IMG/VR virus record: IMGVR_UViG_3300047550_004999
Coordinates: 1 to 29,532 of that record
Strand: one strand, 5' to 3'
DNA length: 29,532 nucleotides
From: a virus
In this document: positions 16,401-21,930 of the stretch, in pieces
How the letters are laid out: each line of letters begins with the position of its first letter
Numbering within the stretch: position 1 is the first letter of the stretch
Position numbers and translations under genes: made by a program
Notes under the pieces: model-generated
Seen by the model: the letters and a program-made list of their open reading frames with translations, nothing else
Told to the model about the DNA's origin: nothing
Databases searched by the model: none

Positions 16401-17266
16401 CAGCCGATTCCCTTGTGGTTATCACATCCGATTTGAATGAATTCAGCAGGAATCTCTACATTTCCGTGAAGACCGCATAACCAACTTCCATCCTGTCCTG
16501 GAGAAGCGTATTTGCAAGAACGGCAGTTCTTTTCCACTGCTTGATCGTAATGGCAAATAGATTTAAATGTGCAAAATTTACAGATAAAATTGGCGGGGCT
16601 GAATGCAACCTTTGTGGGAGGCTCTTGAGCCAACACAATGTCTCGGGCTTTTTCGATGTAGTCGATTGCGATGGCTTCGTCGAGCTTGAGCAGTTCAAAA
16701 TGGATCGAATCGTTGTTTTTGTTCACAGCGATGAACAGGGCATATCTCATTTTTGGTTCGGAAAGATGCCCGTAGATATTCATCTGAGCCCAATACTCGG
16801 GCTTGTTAATTTTGACTTTTTCTTTAACCATCCGATTCCAGTTCGTGTCGGACATGGTTTTGACTTCGGCCAAAATCCATTCGTCGATTCCAAACTTTGC
16901 AGGCAATTTTATTCGAGCATCCATCGATCCGCCAAAATGACCATCGTGGATTGAGACTCGCCATTGCTTCTGAGTCTCGGGGTCAAGATCGTGTACCTCG
17001 CAGCCGATCCCCCGCAGGTATGTCCAAATAAGTTCTTCTTCGCGCCGCCCACGCTCAAAGATTCGGTGAGTCCTGCCGTCAATCTTTTCAGCTTGAGCCC
17101 AACGGAAGGCATACCATAGCTGCCTGGAACAAGGTTTACCAATCACCGAAGCTCCGAGGTGCTTGCGAAAACCATCGCTGTAATGCGTTTGGCAAAAATC
17201 ATCAATCTCGCAAGAGATTGTTTCCGCCAAATCGGATCTGACCGTCGAATTTTCTAAATCAATCAT
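16400..17266 (-). CDS. Cas4/RecB-like PD-(D/E)XK nuclease with Fe-S cysteines
   Basis: A 288-residue nuclease. Core motifs: GASVIGKPCSRQLWY (38-52), FGGSMDARI with D116, LAEVKT with E134 and K136 (the E-x-K pair), and QMNIY (161-165). C46 plus C229, C232 and C238 (ICKFCTFKSIC) reproduce the one-plus-three cysteine layout that holds a 4Fe-4S cluster in Cas4 and AddB-type nucleases. A second set (C248, C251, C264, C281) follows in an extra C-terminal segment and may bind another metal. There are no CRISPR repeats or cas1/cas2 genes here, so a replication or recombination exonuclease role next to the helicase is more likely than spacer acquisition. Confidence 0.88.
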   Translation of the reverse strand: MIDLENSTVRSDLAETISCEIDDFCQTHYSDGFRKHLGASVIGKPCSRQLWYAFRWAQAEKIDGRTHRIFERGRREEELIWTYLRGIGCEVHDLDPETQKQWRVSIHDGHFGGSMDARIKLPAKFGIDEWILAEVKTMSDTNWNRMVKEKVKINKPEYWAQMNIYGHLSEPKMRYALFIAVNKNNDSIHFELLKLDEAIAIDYIEKARDIVLAQEPPTKVAFSPANFICKFCTFKSICHYDQAVEKNCRSCKYASPGQDGSWLCGLHGNVEIPAEFIQIGCDNHKGIG

Positions 17267-17267
17267 A

Positions 17268-18023
17268 TTAACCCCACTGCTTTGCCATTGCGTTTGCGAT
17301 ACCCGAATAAGTTATGCTTCTCAATTTCCATCTATCTTCAGATGGTCCGAGTTTGTTTTGTCCGCTGTCGGTTTGATTAGCCCATCTTTTTTTGCCATTC
17401 ACTATTCTTGGCTTAATAACTTCAGTTGATTCCAGAAGAGTTAAATTTTTTAACCACAAAGCTGTTTGTTTGCTGGCATCGTGACCGAATTGCCAAGGTT
17501 GAATAATTTGATCGGCAGGGCGAATCGCGGTTCCAATTCGACCAATCGGATTTTCAATTGCAATTCGTTCAATCGGTGCATTCATAAGCGATTGAACAAA
17601 ATCCAAGGCTTCTTGGGTCTTTGCCTCTCGGCCTTCAACTCGTTTGTTCCAATGCAGACCAGAACTGCAAAGATAGGTGCAAGGCGGATGCGCGATCATC
17701 AAATCCCAACCTTGATTGATAGGTTTTCCAAACAGTTCGCCTTCGATGACTTTGTATTCAATACCTTCCATTGTTGGACCAATGCAGGGACATTCATCAT
17801 CTGGCATTTGAGAAACATCGCAAAAACCATTTCCATTGGGATCGCAATCGGCACTAAATCGAACAGGAACCCAACCTTCCAAAATCTTCAAAACATCGAT
17901 CTGAATGTGCCAAGCAGGGTCAGATTCGCACGGTAAAATGTCGCAACTCCAAGCTTCATGTCCTCTCGCAATGAAAGCATCTCGGACAGTTCCGCTGAAT
18001 TCACAGGCAACAAGCACTCTCAT
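17268..18023 (-). CDS. C5-cytosine methyltransferase-like protein with a cysteine-rich insert
   Basis: A 251-residue protein. The ATG at 18023 overlaps the upstream stop (ATGA) and is preferred over one 14 codons earlier. The N-terminus MRVLVACEFSGTVRDAFIA resembles the SAM-binding motif I of DNA cytosine methyltransferases. HPPCTYLCSSG (PPC at 113-115) matches the catalytic motif IV, and IENPIG resembles motif VI (ENV in typical enzymes). Between motifs I and IV is an insert with C60, C68, C78 and C80 (CDPNGNGFC, CPC) that could bind zinc. The protein is much shorter than standard Dcm-type enzymes and lacks an obvious target recognition domain. It is a known phage family, but whether it methylates DNA or makes another modification is not clear. 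Confidence 0.7.
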   Translation of the reverse strand: MRVLVACEFSGTVRDAFIARGHEAWSCDILPCESDPAWHIQIDVLKILEGWVPVRFSADCDPNGNGFCDVSQMPDDECPCIGPTMEGIEYKVIEGELFGKPINQGWDLMIAHPPCTYLCSSGLHWNKRVEGREAKTQEALDFVQSLMNAPIERIAIENPIGRIGTAIRPADQIIQPWQFGHDASKQTALWLKNLTLLESTEVIKPRIVNGKKRWANQTDSGQNKLGPSEDRWKLRSITYSGIANAMAKQWG

Positions 18024-18820
18024 ATTTTGATTCCAATCTGAATTCGTTCTTTGATTGATTCGCAATTCGAGGCTGAAATATCGGTCGTGATTGAATGCCT
18101 GGAAAGAGAATGAGCGACCGTAGAAGTCGTTCCAGAGCCACCGAACGGATCGAAAACCAAGTCGCCCGGCTGAGTGTAGGCACCGATGGCTCGAATTAGA
18201 TACCGTTCTGGCAATTGGTTCGGATGAGCTTTGCGCCGCTCCGCATTATTGCCCTGTACGCGACCCCATCGCTCTTGAGGCTCCGTGGGCTCAATGACAA
18301 GCTGATCATCGTTTGTAGCGAGCCCCCAGACCGTTCCTGGCGGAACCATGCCCTTGTAACGGCTCGATTCGACTCGCTTGTCGCCCATTCGCAGCCGCTT
18401 AGACTCTATCAACACGTTTTCCACAAACCATTTTCGCTCTCCTGGTTTGCGAAGAACGGTCGCTCGGCAATGACTTTGAATCCAGTTGTTGAAATTACAT
18501 TGGCCGAAGTTGTAGGCCCAAATTATTTCAGTTTCGATGAAATCGAAAAGATTTAATTCAAGCATTGCCGCATAAAAAGATTGATTAACTTTCGGACTGC
18601 CGTGAATCATCATTGCGCAGCCGGGTTTCAGCTTTCGCCAGCAAAGATCAATCCAGTCCTCGGTAAATCGAGCGTAAGCAAGATCGCTCATTTTATCTTC
18701 GTAACCATCGTATTCTTCGCCAATGTTAAATGGCGGATCAGCAAAGATAAAATCGAATGAAGCCCAGCATTCGCTCAAATAAACCCGGCAATCGGAATTG
18801 ATCACTTCAGCCGTAATCAT
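18020..18820 (-). CDS. DNA N6-adenine/N4-cytosine methyltransferase, beta class
   Basis: A 266-residue methyltransferase. The catalytic motif DPPF (28-31, in FADPPFNIGEEYDG) comes before the SAM-binding motif FDPFGGSGTT (223-232), the order that defines the beta class. HPNQLPERYLIRAIGAYTQPGD just before it is motif X-like. The middle region (about 100-180) is the probable target recognition part. No restriction endonuclease gene is next to it, so it is best seen as a solitary phage methyltransferase that could protect the genome from host restriction. It starts in an ATGA overlap with the micro-protein upstream and ends in an ATGA overlap with the C5-like gene. Confidence 0.92.
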   Translation of the reverse strand: MITAEVINSDCRVYLSECWASFDFIFADPPFNIGEEYDGYEDKMSDLAYARFTEDWIDLCWRKLKPGCAMMIHGSPKVNQSFYAAMLELNLFDFIETEIIWAYNFGQCNFNNWIQSHCRATVLRKPGERKWFVENVLIESKRLRMGDKRVESSRYKGMVPPGTVWGLATNDDQLVIEPTEPQERWGRVQGNNAERRKAHPNQLPERYLIRAIGAYTQPGDLVFDPFGGSGTTSTVAHSLSRHSITTDISASNCESIKERIQIGIKI

Positions 18821-18909
18821 CGGAATCCCTCAATCAATGACCAAATTCCTAAGCAGAGCATAATCCAAATGCAGCAGTAAATCAGAAACAAAAGAATTTC
18901 ACTTCCCAC
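18817..18909 (-). CDS. 30-residue membrane micro-protein (GTG start)
   Basis: A short frame starting at GTG 18909, inside the end of the coiled-coil gene, and ending with a TGA that overlaps the methyltransferase ATG. GGAAGG lies a few bases upstream of the GTG. The product is almost entirely one hydrophobic helix (ILLFLIYCCIWIMLCLGIW) with a short polar end. It fills the gap between two otherwise separated genes with the same overlap style as its neighbours, which supports it. A chance frame cannot be excluded. Confidence 0.42.
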   Translation of the reverse strand: MGSEILLFLIYCCIWIMLCLGIWSLIEGFR

Positions 18910-19108
18910 TTTTGCCTTCCAAAATGAGAATCTTTTGCGCTGCTTCGTAAATGAGATTTTGCTTTTCTTCAAGCAACTTCTGCAATCTTTCGATTTCCTC
19001 AACCAACTTCGTCGCAGTTTTAATTGAGACAATGAATGAGGCTTTCTCCTGACTTGTTTTAACAATTCGGATTGCTTCTTTTGCTGTTGCTATTTCAGTC
19101 TTAGGCAT
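18899..19108 (-). CDS. Small coiled-coil protein
   Basis: A 69-residue protein with heptad-like spacing (IKTATKLVEEIERLQKLLEE), so residues about 28-63 probably form a coiled coil. A good ribosome site (AAAGGGAG) precedes the ATG. It lies between the tRNA-like gene and the methyltransferase unit. It has no cysteine or tryptophan and no signal peptide. I do not recognise a family. Small helical proteins in phage replication operons can be partners of larger enzymes, but nothing here points to a particular one. Confidence 0.6.
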   Translation of the reverse strand: MPKTEIATAKEAIRIVKTSQEKASFIVSIKTATKLVEEIERLQKLLEEKQNLIYEAAQKILILEGKSGK

Positions 19109-19139
19109 TTACTTTTCTCCCTTTAACTACCAAAATGTC

Positions 19140-19157
19140 CACGAACTTAATTTCGTG
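19140..19157 (-). other. Hairpin 3' of the tRNA-like gene
   Basis: CACGAA (19140-19145) and TTCGTG (19152-19157) form a 6-bp stem with a 6-nt AT-rich loop. On the - strand it lies ten bases after the 3' end of the tRNA-like gene and before the coiled-coil gene. It has no T-run, so RNA processing or end protection is more likely than termination. Confidence 0.4.
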
Positions 19158-19166
19158 AACATCGAA

Positions 19167-19237
19167 TCGTCCCGGCTGGATTCGAACCAGCAACTTCAGG
19201 CTTGTCGCCTCGCGTCTACCAATTCCGCCACAGGACA
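19167..19237 (-). tRNA. tRNA-like gene with compressed anticodon arm (Leu-type body)
   Basis: On the - strand the sequence has a 7-bp acceptor stem (TGTCCTG with CGGGACG, including two G-U pairs), a D arm GCGGAATTGGTAGACGC typical of leucine tRNAs, and a perfect T arm (GCTGG, TTCGAAT, CCAGC). The part between the D and T arms is only about 19-20 nt. It folds best as AGGC-GACAA-GCCT, a 4-bp stem with a 5-nt loop, instead of 5 bp with a 7-nt loop. There is no long variable arm as leucine tRNAs need and no proper U33-anticodon context. No CCA is encoded. It is either a decayed tRNA or a tRNA mimic. Confidence 0.62.
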
Positions 19238-19244
19238 GGTCGAA

Positions 19245-19559
19245 TTACCGACCAAACCATCGTCGTCGAGGAGTCTGCACGAAAGCGCCGCGACCGACAC
19301 AGTAGTTGCCCACGCAGGCAATCTCGGTAATCGAGCCGCTGACGAGCAGAGCCCGATGACCTGGCGAGCGCATCCACCACTGGCGAGCCTGAGCCTCAGT
19401 GGCAATTCCGCTGCTCATGTAAATCACTTCAGCGCCTCTCCATGTCGAATCATGGCGAAACACCCGAGTTCGATTCATTTGAGACGCATAATCGTAGGCA
19501 GACTGAGCAAAACACTCCGTTGCCAATAGTCCAAGCACAAATGCAATGAACAACTTCAT
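19245..19559 (-). CDS. Exported CAP-domain (SCP/PR1-like) small protein
   Basis: A 104-residue protein starting at ATG 19559, with GAAAGGATT upstream. An in-frame start five codons earlier is less well placed. Residues 1-18 form a signal peptide (MKLFIAFVLGLLATECFAQS, cleavage likely after Ala18). The rest matches a minimal CAP domain: H36 (VFRHDS), E44 (RGAEVIY), the hallmark WWMRSPGHRALLV with H68, and a closing ACVGNYCVGRGAF with two cysteines that could form a disulfide in the periplasm. The C-terminus is basic (PRRRWFGR). CAP proteins have varied extracellular roles. An exported CAP protein in a phage replication operon is unusual; an effect on the host envelope is speculation. Confidence 0.75.
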   Translation of the reverse strand: MKLFIAFVLGLLATECFAQSAYDYASQMNRTRVFRHDSTWRGAEVIYMSSGIATEAQARQWWMRSPGHRALLVSGSITEIACVGNYCVGRGAFVQTPRRRWFGR

Positions 19560-19580
19560 CGCGAATCCTTTCAAAAGGGG

Positions 19581-19609
19581 AAAGAAAAAGGGCAGGGTTG
19601 CCCCTGCCC
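19581..19609 (-). terminator. Rho-independent terminator after the SSB gene
   Basis: Read on the - strand, GGGCAGGG (19609-19602) pairs perfectly with CCCTGCCC (19597-19590) around a GCAA tetraloop, followed by TTTTTCTTT. It starts eight bases past the ssDNA-binding protein stop. It would strongly reduce transcription into the CAP gene and the downstream replication genes. Confidence 0.88.
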
Positions 19610-19616
19610 CAGAAAA

Positions 19617-20207
19617 CTAGCGAGCCCAAGGTGCCGATGCCGCATTCCCAGCCGGGGTAGGAACCGTAAAGCCAGCAGGCGCAGGTGCCGCAGGAACCGG
19701 AGCAGCAGCGACCGGAGCAGCAGGCACAACCGGAGCGGCTGGAACCATCGTCGGAGCAGCAGTTGCTTGCCGCTGAGCGCCCGGACGATTACCGGCAACG
19801 TCGAGGACTCGGGCAATCTCGGTGTAACCCTTGTTTCCGCCCTCTCCGCTTTGCAGCTTAACAATGACCCTGAATGGTCGATTGTAGAGCGTAGAACAAT
19901 CTTGGAATGCTTGGGTCTGACCGACAACCCAGCAGATTGCTGAGAGTTGGCTGAGAGCGATTTGAACAGCGACCGCTTCGCGGTGGCCGATATTCAGCCG
20001 GTAAACACCCTCTGCCCCTCGGTGTGAGCCTTCGGTGATCTGAAGATGCAGAACCAGCATTGTGCCGGTGCCGTCCTTCGTTTGCTGCATTTCCGAGCCA
20101 GTAATCACAACAACGTGACCCTTATCGTCGGAAACTGGCAAATTGTTGCCCCCGCCAGTGGTAGGAGCAATTTGGTTCGGATCAAAAAACATAGGTAGCG
20201 TAGTCAT
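19617..20207 (-). CDS. DUF669-family ssDNA-binding protein
   Basis: A 196-residue protein with a ribosome site (GAGGAG) upstream. The first 140 residues match the DUF669 group, phage ssDNA-binding proteins found next to Sak4-like recombinases: MFFDPNQIAPTTGG at the start, GHVVVITGSEMQQTKDGTG, LVLHLQITEGSHRG, RLNIGHREAVAVQIALSQL and NRPFRVIVKLQSGEGG. The C-terminal 55 residues are a Pro-Ala-rich flexible tail (VPAAPVVPAAPVAAAPV), ending APWAR, where typical SSB tails are acidic. It should coat single-stranded DNA for the polymerase and recombinase. It follows the Sak4-like gene by 21 bases and ends just before a strong terminator. Confidence 0.82.
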   Translation of the reverse strand: MTTLPMFFDPNQIAPTTGGGNNLPVSDDKGHVVVITGSEMQQTKDGTGTMLVLHLQITEGSHRGAEGVYRLNIGHREAVAVQIALSQLSAICWVVGQTQAFQDCSTLYNRPFRVIVKLQSGEGGNKGYTEIARVLDVAGNRPGAQRQATAAPTMVPAAPVVPAAPVAAAPVPAAPAPAGFTVPTPAGNAASAPWAR

Positions 20208-20228
20208 AGTGACTCCTCAAGAAAAAAA

Positions 20229-20891
20229 CTAACCGCGAAGTTTGGAAAAAACGTGATTCAAATCGGGGAATTCAAATGGGGCAATTGCTTGACACCGTGA
20301 CTTCCCACAATACTGATTGTCCTGAAACGTGCGAAGCGCTCGCTTCACTTGGTTGTCTGCCGCATCGGTCCACACCTGGTAGTAGTAGACTTCATCCACC
20401 AGATGAGGCAAAAGCTGCGAAAGATTCTGTCCTGGCATATTTGGACCGTAAATCAATCCGCCAGAAAAATCCTTGATCCGATCTTGCTTTGCGATGATGT
20501 AGACATTGTGACCTGACTTGAGATCACGCAGTCTACGAACATGAGCGAGAATTCGATCCTGCATTTCACCGTAGGCTTGCCGAGCGTCCTTGTGTACTGG
20601 CTTCTGCTCTCGCAGAATCATTTCGGCAAGCTCGGTAATGTCATCGACACAGAGCGTCAAAAACTGCTGCCCGCTTTTCTCAACCGCATCCAAAGCAGCT
20701 ACGAATTCCTTTTCGCTTTTGCAAGCGATGAATGGAACATCATGTTGCCTCAGACTCGCCAGTCCTTGATCCATGCTCAGGACAATCGGTGCTGGTGCCG
20801 TTGCGATCATTCTCGTCTTGCCGCAGCCAGTTGGGCCGTAGCAAAGTATCGTAGTCCCATTTCGAAGACTGTTGGTAGACTCGATTTTCAT
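20229..20891 (-). CDS. Sak4-like RecA-family ATPase (single-strand annealing recombinase)
   Basis: A 220-residue ATPase. Walker A is GPTGCGKT (19-26) and the Walker B strand is FLTLCVDDITELA. The pattern GTTILCYGPTGCGKTRMIATAP, PIVLSMDQGLASLR, then HNVYIIAKQD and DFSGGLIYGPNMPG fits the Sak4/AAA_24 group that pairs with a phage SSB for recombination-dependent replication. The ATG at 20891 is preferred over a TTG four codons earlier because GAGAG precedes it. It directly precedes the DUF669 SSB gene, the usual pairing. Its 5' end overlaps the C-terminal part of the CsrA-like frame by about 150 bases. Confidence 0.85.
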   Translation of the reverse strand: MKIESTNSLRNGTTILCYGPTGCGKTRMIATAPAPIVLSMDQGLASLRQHDVPFIACKSEKEFVAALDAVEKSGQQFLTLCVDDITELAEMILREQKPVHKDARQAYGEMQDRILAHVRRLRDLKSGHNVYIIAKQDRIKDFSGGLIYGPNMPGQNLSQLLPHLVDEVYYYQVWTDAADNQVKRALRTFQDNQYCGKSRCQAIAPFEFPDLNHVFSKLRG

Positions 20892-21051
20892 TTGTTCTCT
20901 CAATGCGATGAATTTTGAATTTGCGGTCTGCGATTATTGCGAGCTTGACATAATTTTTTTGAATTTTGTCAACGTCGATAATCAGTTGGTCGCCTTCCGG
21001 CGTAAGAATAAGGATTCCTTCCTGTTTGGCCCTTCCAATGATCAGTGGCAT
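20740..21051 (-). CDS. csrA-like: CsrA-like RNA-binding regulator with overlapping C-terminal extension
   Basis: Residues 1-55 match CsrA/RsmA: EGILILTP, GDQLIIDVDKIQKNYVKLAIIADRKFKIHRIER, following the family pattern of G-D-x-I-x-I-x-V, then V-(K/R)-L-(A/G)-I-x-A-(P/D), then I-H-R-x-E. CsrA dimers bind GGA motifs in mRNA leaders and alter translation. A strong ribosome site (AAGGAGA) precedes the ATG, which abuts the upstream stop. CsrA proteins usually end near residue 60, but this frame continues to residue 103 and overlaps the Sak4-like gene in another frame. Residues 56-103 have no CsrA similarity. The core call is fairly safe; whether the long tail is real is open. Confidence 0.7.
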   Translation of the reverse strand: MPLIIGRAKQEGILILTPEGDQLIIDVDKIQKNYVKLAIIADRKFKIHRIERTNENRVYQQSSKWDYDTLLRPNWLRQDENDRNGTSTDCPEHGSRTGESEAT

Positions 21052-21545
21052 TACGCTTTCTCCTTCGGCGGTTGCAAAACCAATTGAGGCGAACCCGGCT
21101 TGACTTCGATCAAGCTGTCAATTTTCTTCAGCAACTCAGCCGATTGCTGATCGTCTGGATTGCCGTTAACGGTCGAGACAAGCTGCTTGTACTTGGAAAT
21201 GCTGATCTCAGACTTCCATCGAAACAATTCTTCGAGCCAATTTGGCAATTCGCATTCCACCGACATAACGTCATCGTTTTTGCCAGTGACCTTGTAGGTC
21301 TGCGATTTGGTGGCTTTTAACGACCAGCCAGCGCCAAGCTGAACAGTTTCGGTGCCATCAACTCGCTCGGAATCGAAATTGTCGGCAATGATCTTCTTGC
21401 GAAGATCTGATTCAATGTCACCCAATTGTTTGGTGACCTGGCGAAGTCGATCCCAGAGAAGAATTTGCTCATCGCGGCTCAGATTGCTCGCGTGTTCCTT
21501 CGCAGCCTCAGATTCCATTTTCAAAATGTCACACACATCCAACAT
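21051..21545 (-). CDS. First gene of the leftward replication operon, unassigned
   Basis: A 164-residue protein with an excellent ribosome site (TTGGAGGTACG) before ATG 21545. The N-terminal half is helical (EQILLWDRLRQVTKQLGDIESDLRKKI). A strand-rich middle follows (VDGTETVQLGAGWSLKATKSQTYKV), then helices, and a C-terminal end VKPGSPQLVLQPPK. I have seen this layout in phage proteins located next to Sak4 and DUF669 genes, but I do not know an established function. Its place as the first gene under the leftward promoter suggests early, abundant expression. The stop shares a base with the CsrA-like start. Confidence 0.72.
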   Translation of the reverse strand: MLDVCDILKMESEAAKEHASNLSRDEQILLWDRLRQVTKQLGDIESDLRKKIIADNFDSERVDGTETVQLGAGWSLKATKSQTYKVTGKNDDVMSVECELPNWLEELFRWKSEISISKYKQLVSTVNGNPDDQQSAELLKKIDSLIEVKPGSPQLVLQPPKEKA

Positions 21546-21592
21546 CGTCGTACCTCCAATGAAAAAAGCAGAAAACTCTCAAAGTTTCAACA

Positions 21593-21621
21593 AGATTAAG
21601 GACTAAATTGTGTATCGTCAA
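21593..21621 (-). promoter_or_regulatory. Leftward promoter of the replication operon
   Basis: On the - strand there is TTGACG (21621-21616), a 17-bp spacer, and TAATCT (21598-21593), about 48 bases before the first start codon of the leftward operon. The -35 box matches the sigma70 consensus in five of six positions; the -10 box is weaker. Confidence 0.55.
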
Positions 21622-21639
21622 GGGGATCTTGGAACTTTA

Positions 21640-21654
21640 CCAAAAAATTTTTGG
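21640..21654. promoter_or_regulatory. Palindromic operator candidate CCAAAAAATTTTTGG
   Basis: A perfect 15-bp inverted repeat, with CCAAAAA and TTTTTGG arms around a central A. It lies between the divergent promoters, centred 26 bp upstream of the leftward -35 box. The same arms recur in a second inverted repeat in front of the other leftward promoter (27496-27522). Confidence 0.55.
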
Positions 21655-21679
21655 CTTGCAACCTAGAAGTTTTGGGCTT
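21648..21679 (+). repeat. Tandem half-sites TTTTTGGCTT / TTTTGGGCTT
   Basis: Two similar ten-base sites (21648-21657 and 21670-21679) start 22 bp apart, about two helical turns. The first overlaps the rightward -35 box and the second fills the spacer up to the -10 box. This fits a repressor site for the adjacent HTH protein. Confidence 0.4.
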
Positions 21680-21684
21680 AAGAT
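21656..21684 (+). promoter_or_regulatory. Rightward promoter of the HTH and primase genes
   Basis: TTGCAA (21656-21661), a 17-bp spacer, and TAAGAT (21679-21684), about 20 bases before the HTH start codon. Both boxes match the sigma70 consensus in four of six positions. The transcript leader would be short and contain the GAAAGGAGA ribosome site. Confidence 0.5.
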
Positions 21685-21704
21685 TCCCGCGAAAGGAGAC
21701 TTTT

Positions 21705-21923
21705 ATGGTCAAAAAATTCAATCGAAGGCCGACTTTGGCCGAAAAAACGAGAGAACTGCTGCAAAACCGCCGCAGAACTCTCACAATTGCGGAAATTTCT
21801 TATCGGCTCGGTGTCAGCGAAAACTGGGTATCGCTTTTTGCGACTGGCAAAATCAGCGATCCTTCAGTGAACACGATTCAGGATCTTTACGAGCTTTTGA
21901 CAGGTCAGCATTTGGAATATTGA
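21705..21923 (+). CDS. HTH (Cro/CI-like) DNA-binding regulator
   Basis: A 72-residue protein starting at ATG 21705, with GAAAGGAGA eight bases upstream. The core (LTIAEISYRLGVSENWVSLFATGKI) is a helix-turn-helix with the usual A-x-x-L/I-G-V-S turn. It is followed by PSVNTIQDLYELLTG, the fourth and fifth helices of the XRE family. The N-terminus is basic (MVKKFNRRPTLAEKTRELL). It lies beside a divergent promoter region with palindromic and tandem sites, the standard place for a Cro-like switch. Its targets are probably those sites. The helicase-primase gene follows by seven bases and should share its transcript. Confidence 0.82.
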   Translation: MVKKFNRRPTLAEKTRELLQNRRRTLTIAEISYRLGVSENWVSLFATGKISDPSVNTIQDLYELLTGQHLEY

Positions 21924-21930
21924 GACACGG

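Noticed and set aside
16400-17266. Cas4-like protein as evidence for a CRISPR-Cas system
   Set aside because: There is no repeat-spacer array and no cas1/cas2 gene. Cas4-like nucleases are common in phage replication modules.
19167-19237. Functional leucine tRNA
   Set aside because: No long variable arm, no U33 and a 5-nt anticodon loop; it is not able to decode as drawn.
20968-20976. A-AAA-AAT heptamer in the CsrA-like gene as a second frameshift site
   Set aside because: The phase is right, but I found no downstream stem and no reason for a fusion at this place; A-runs are common here.
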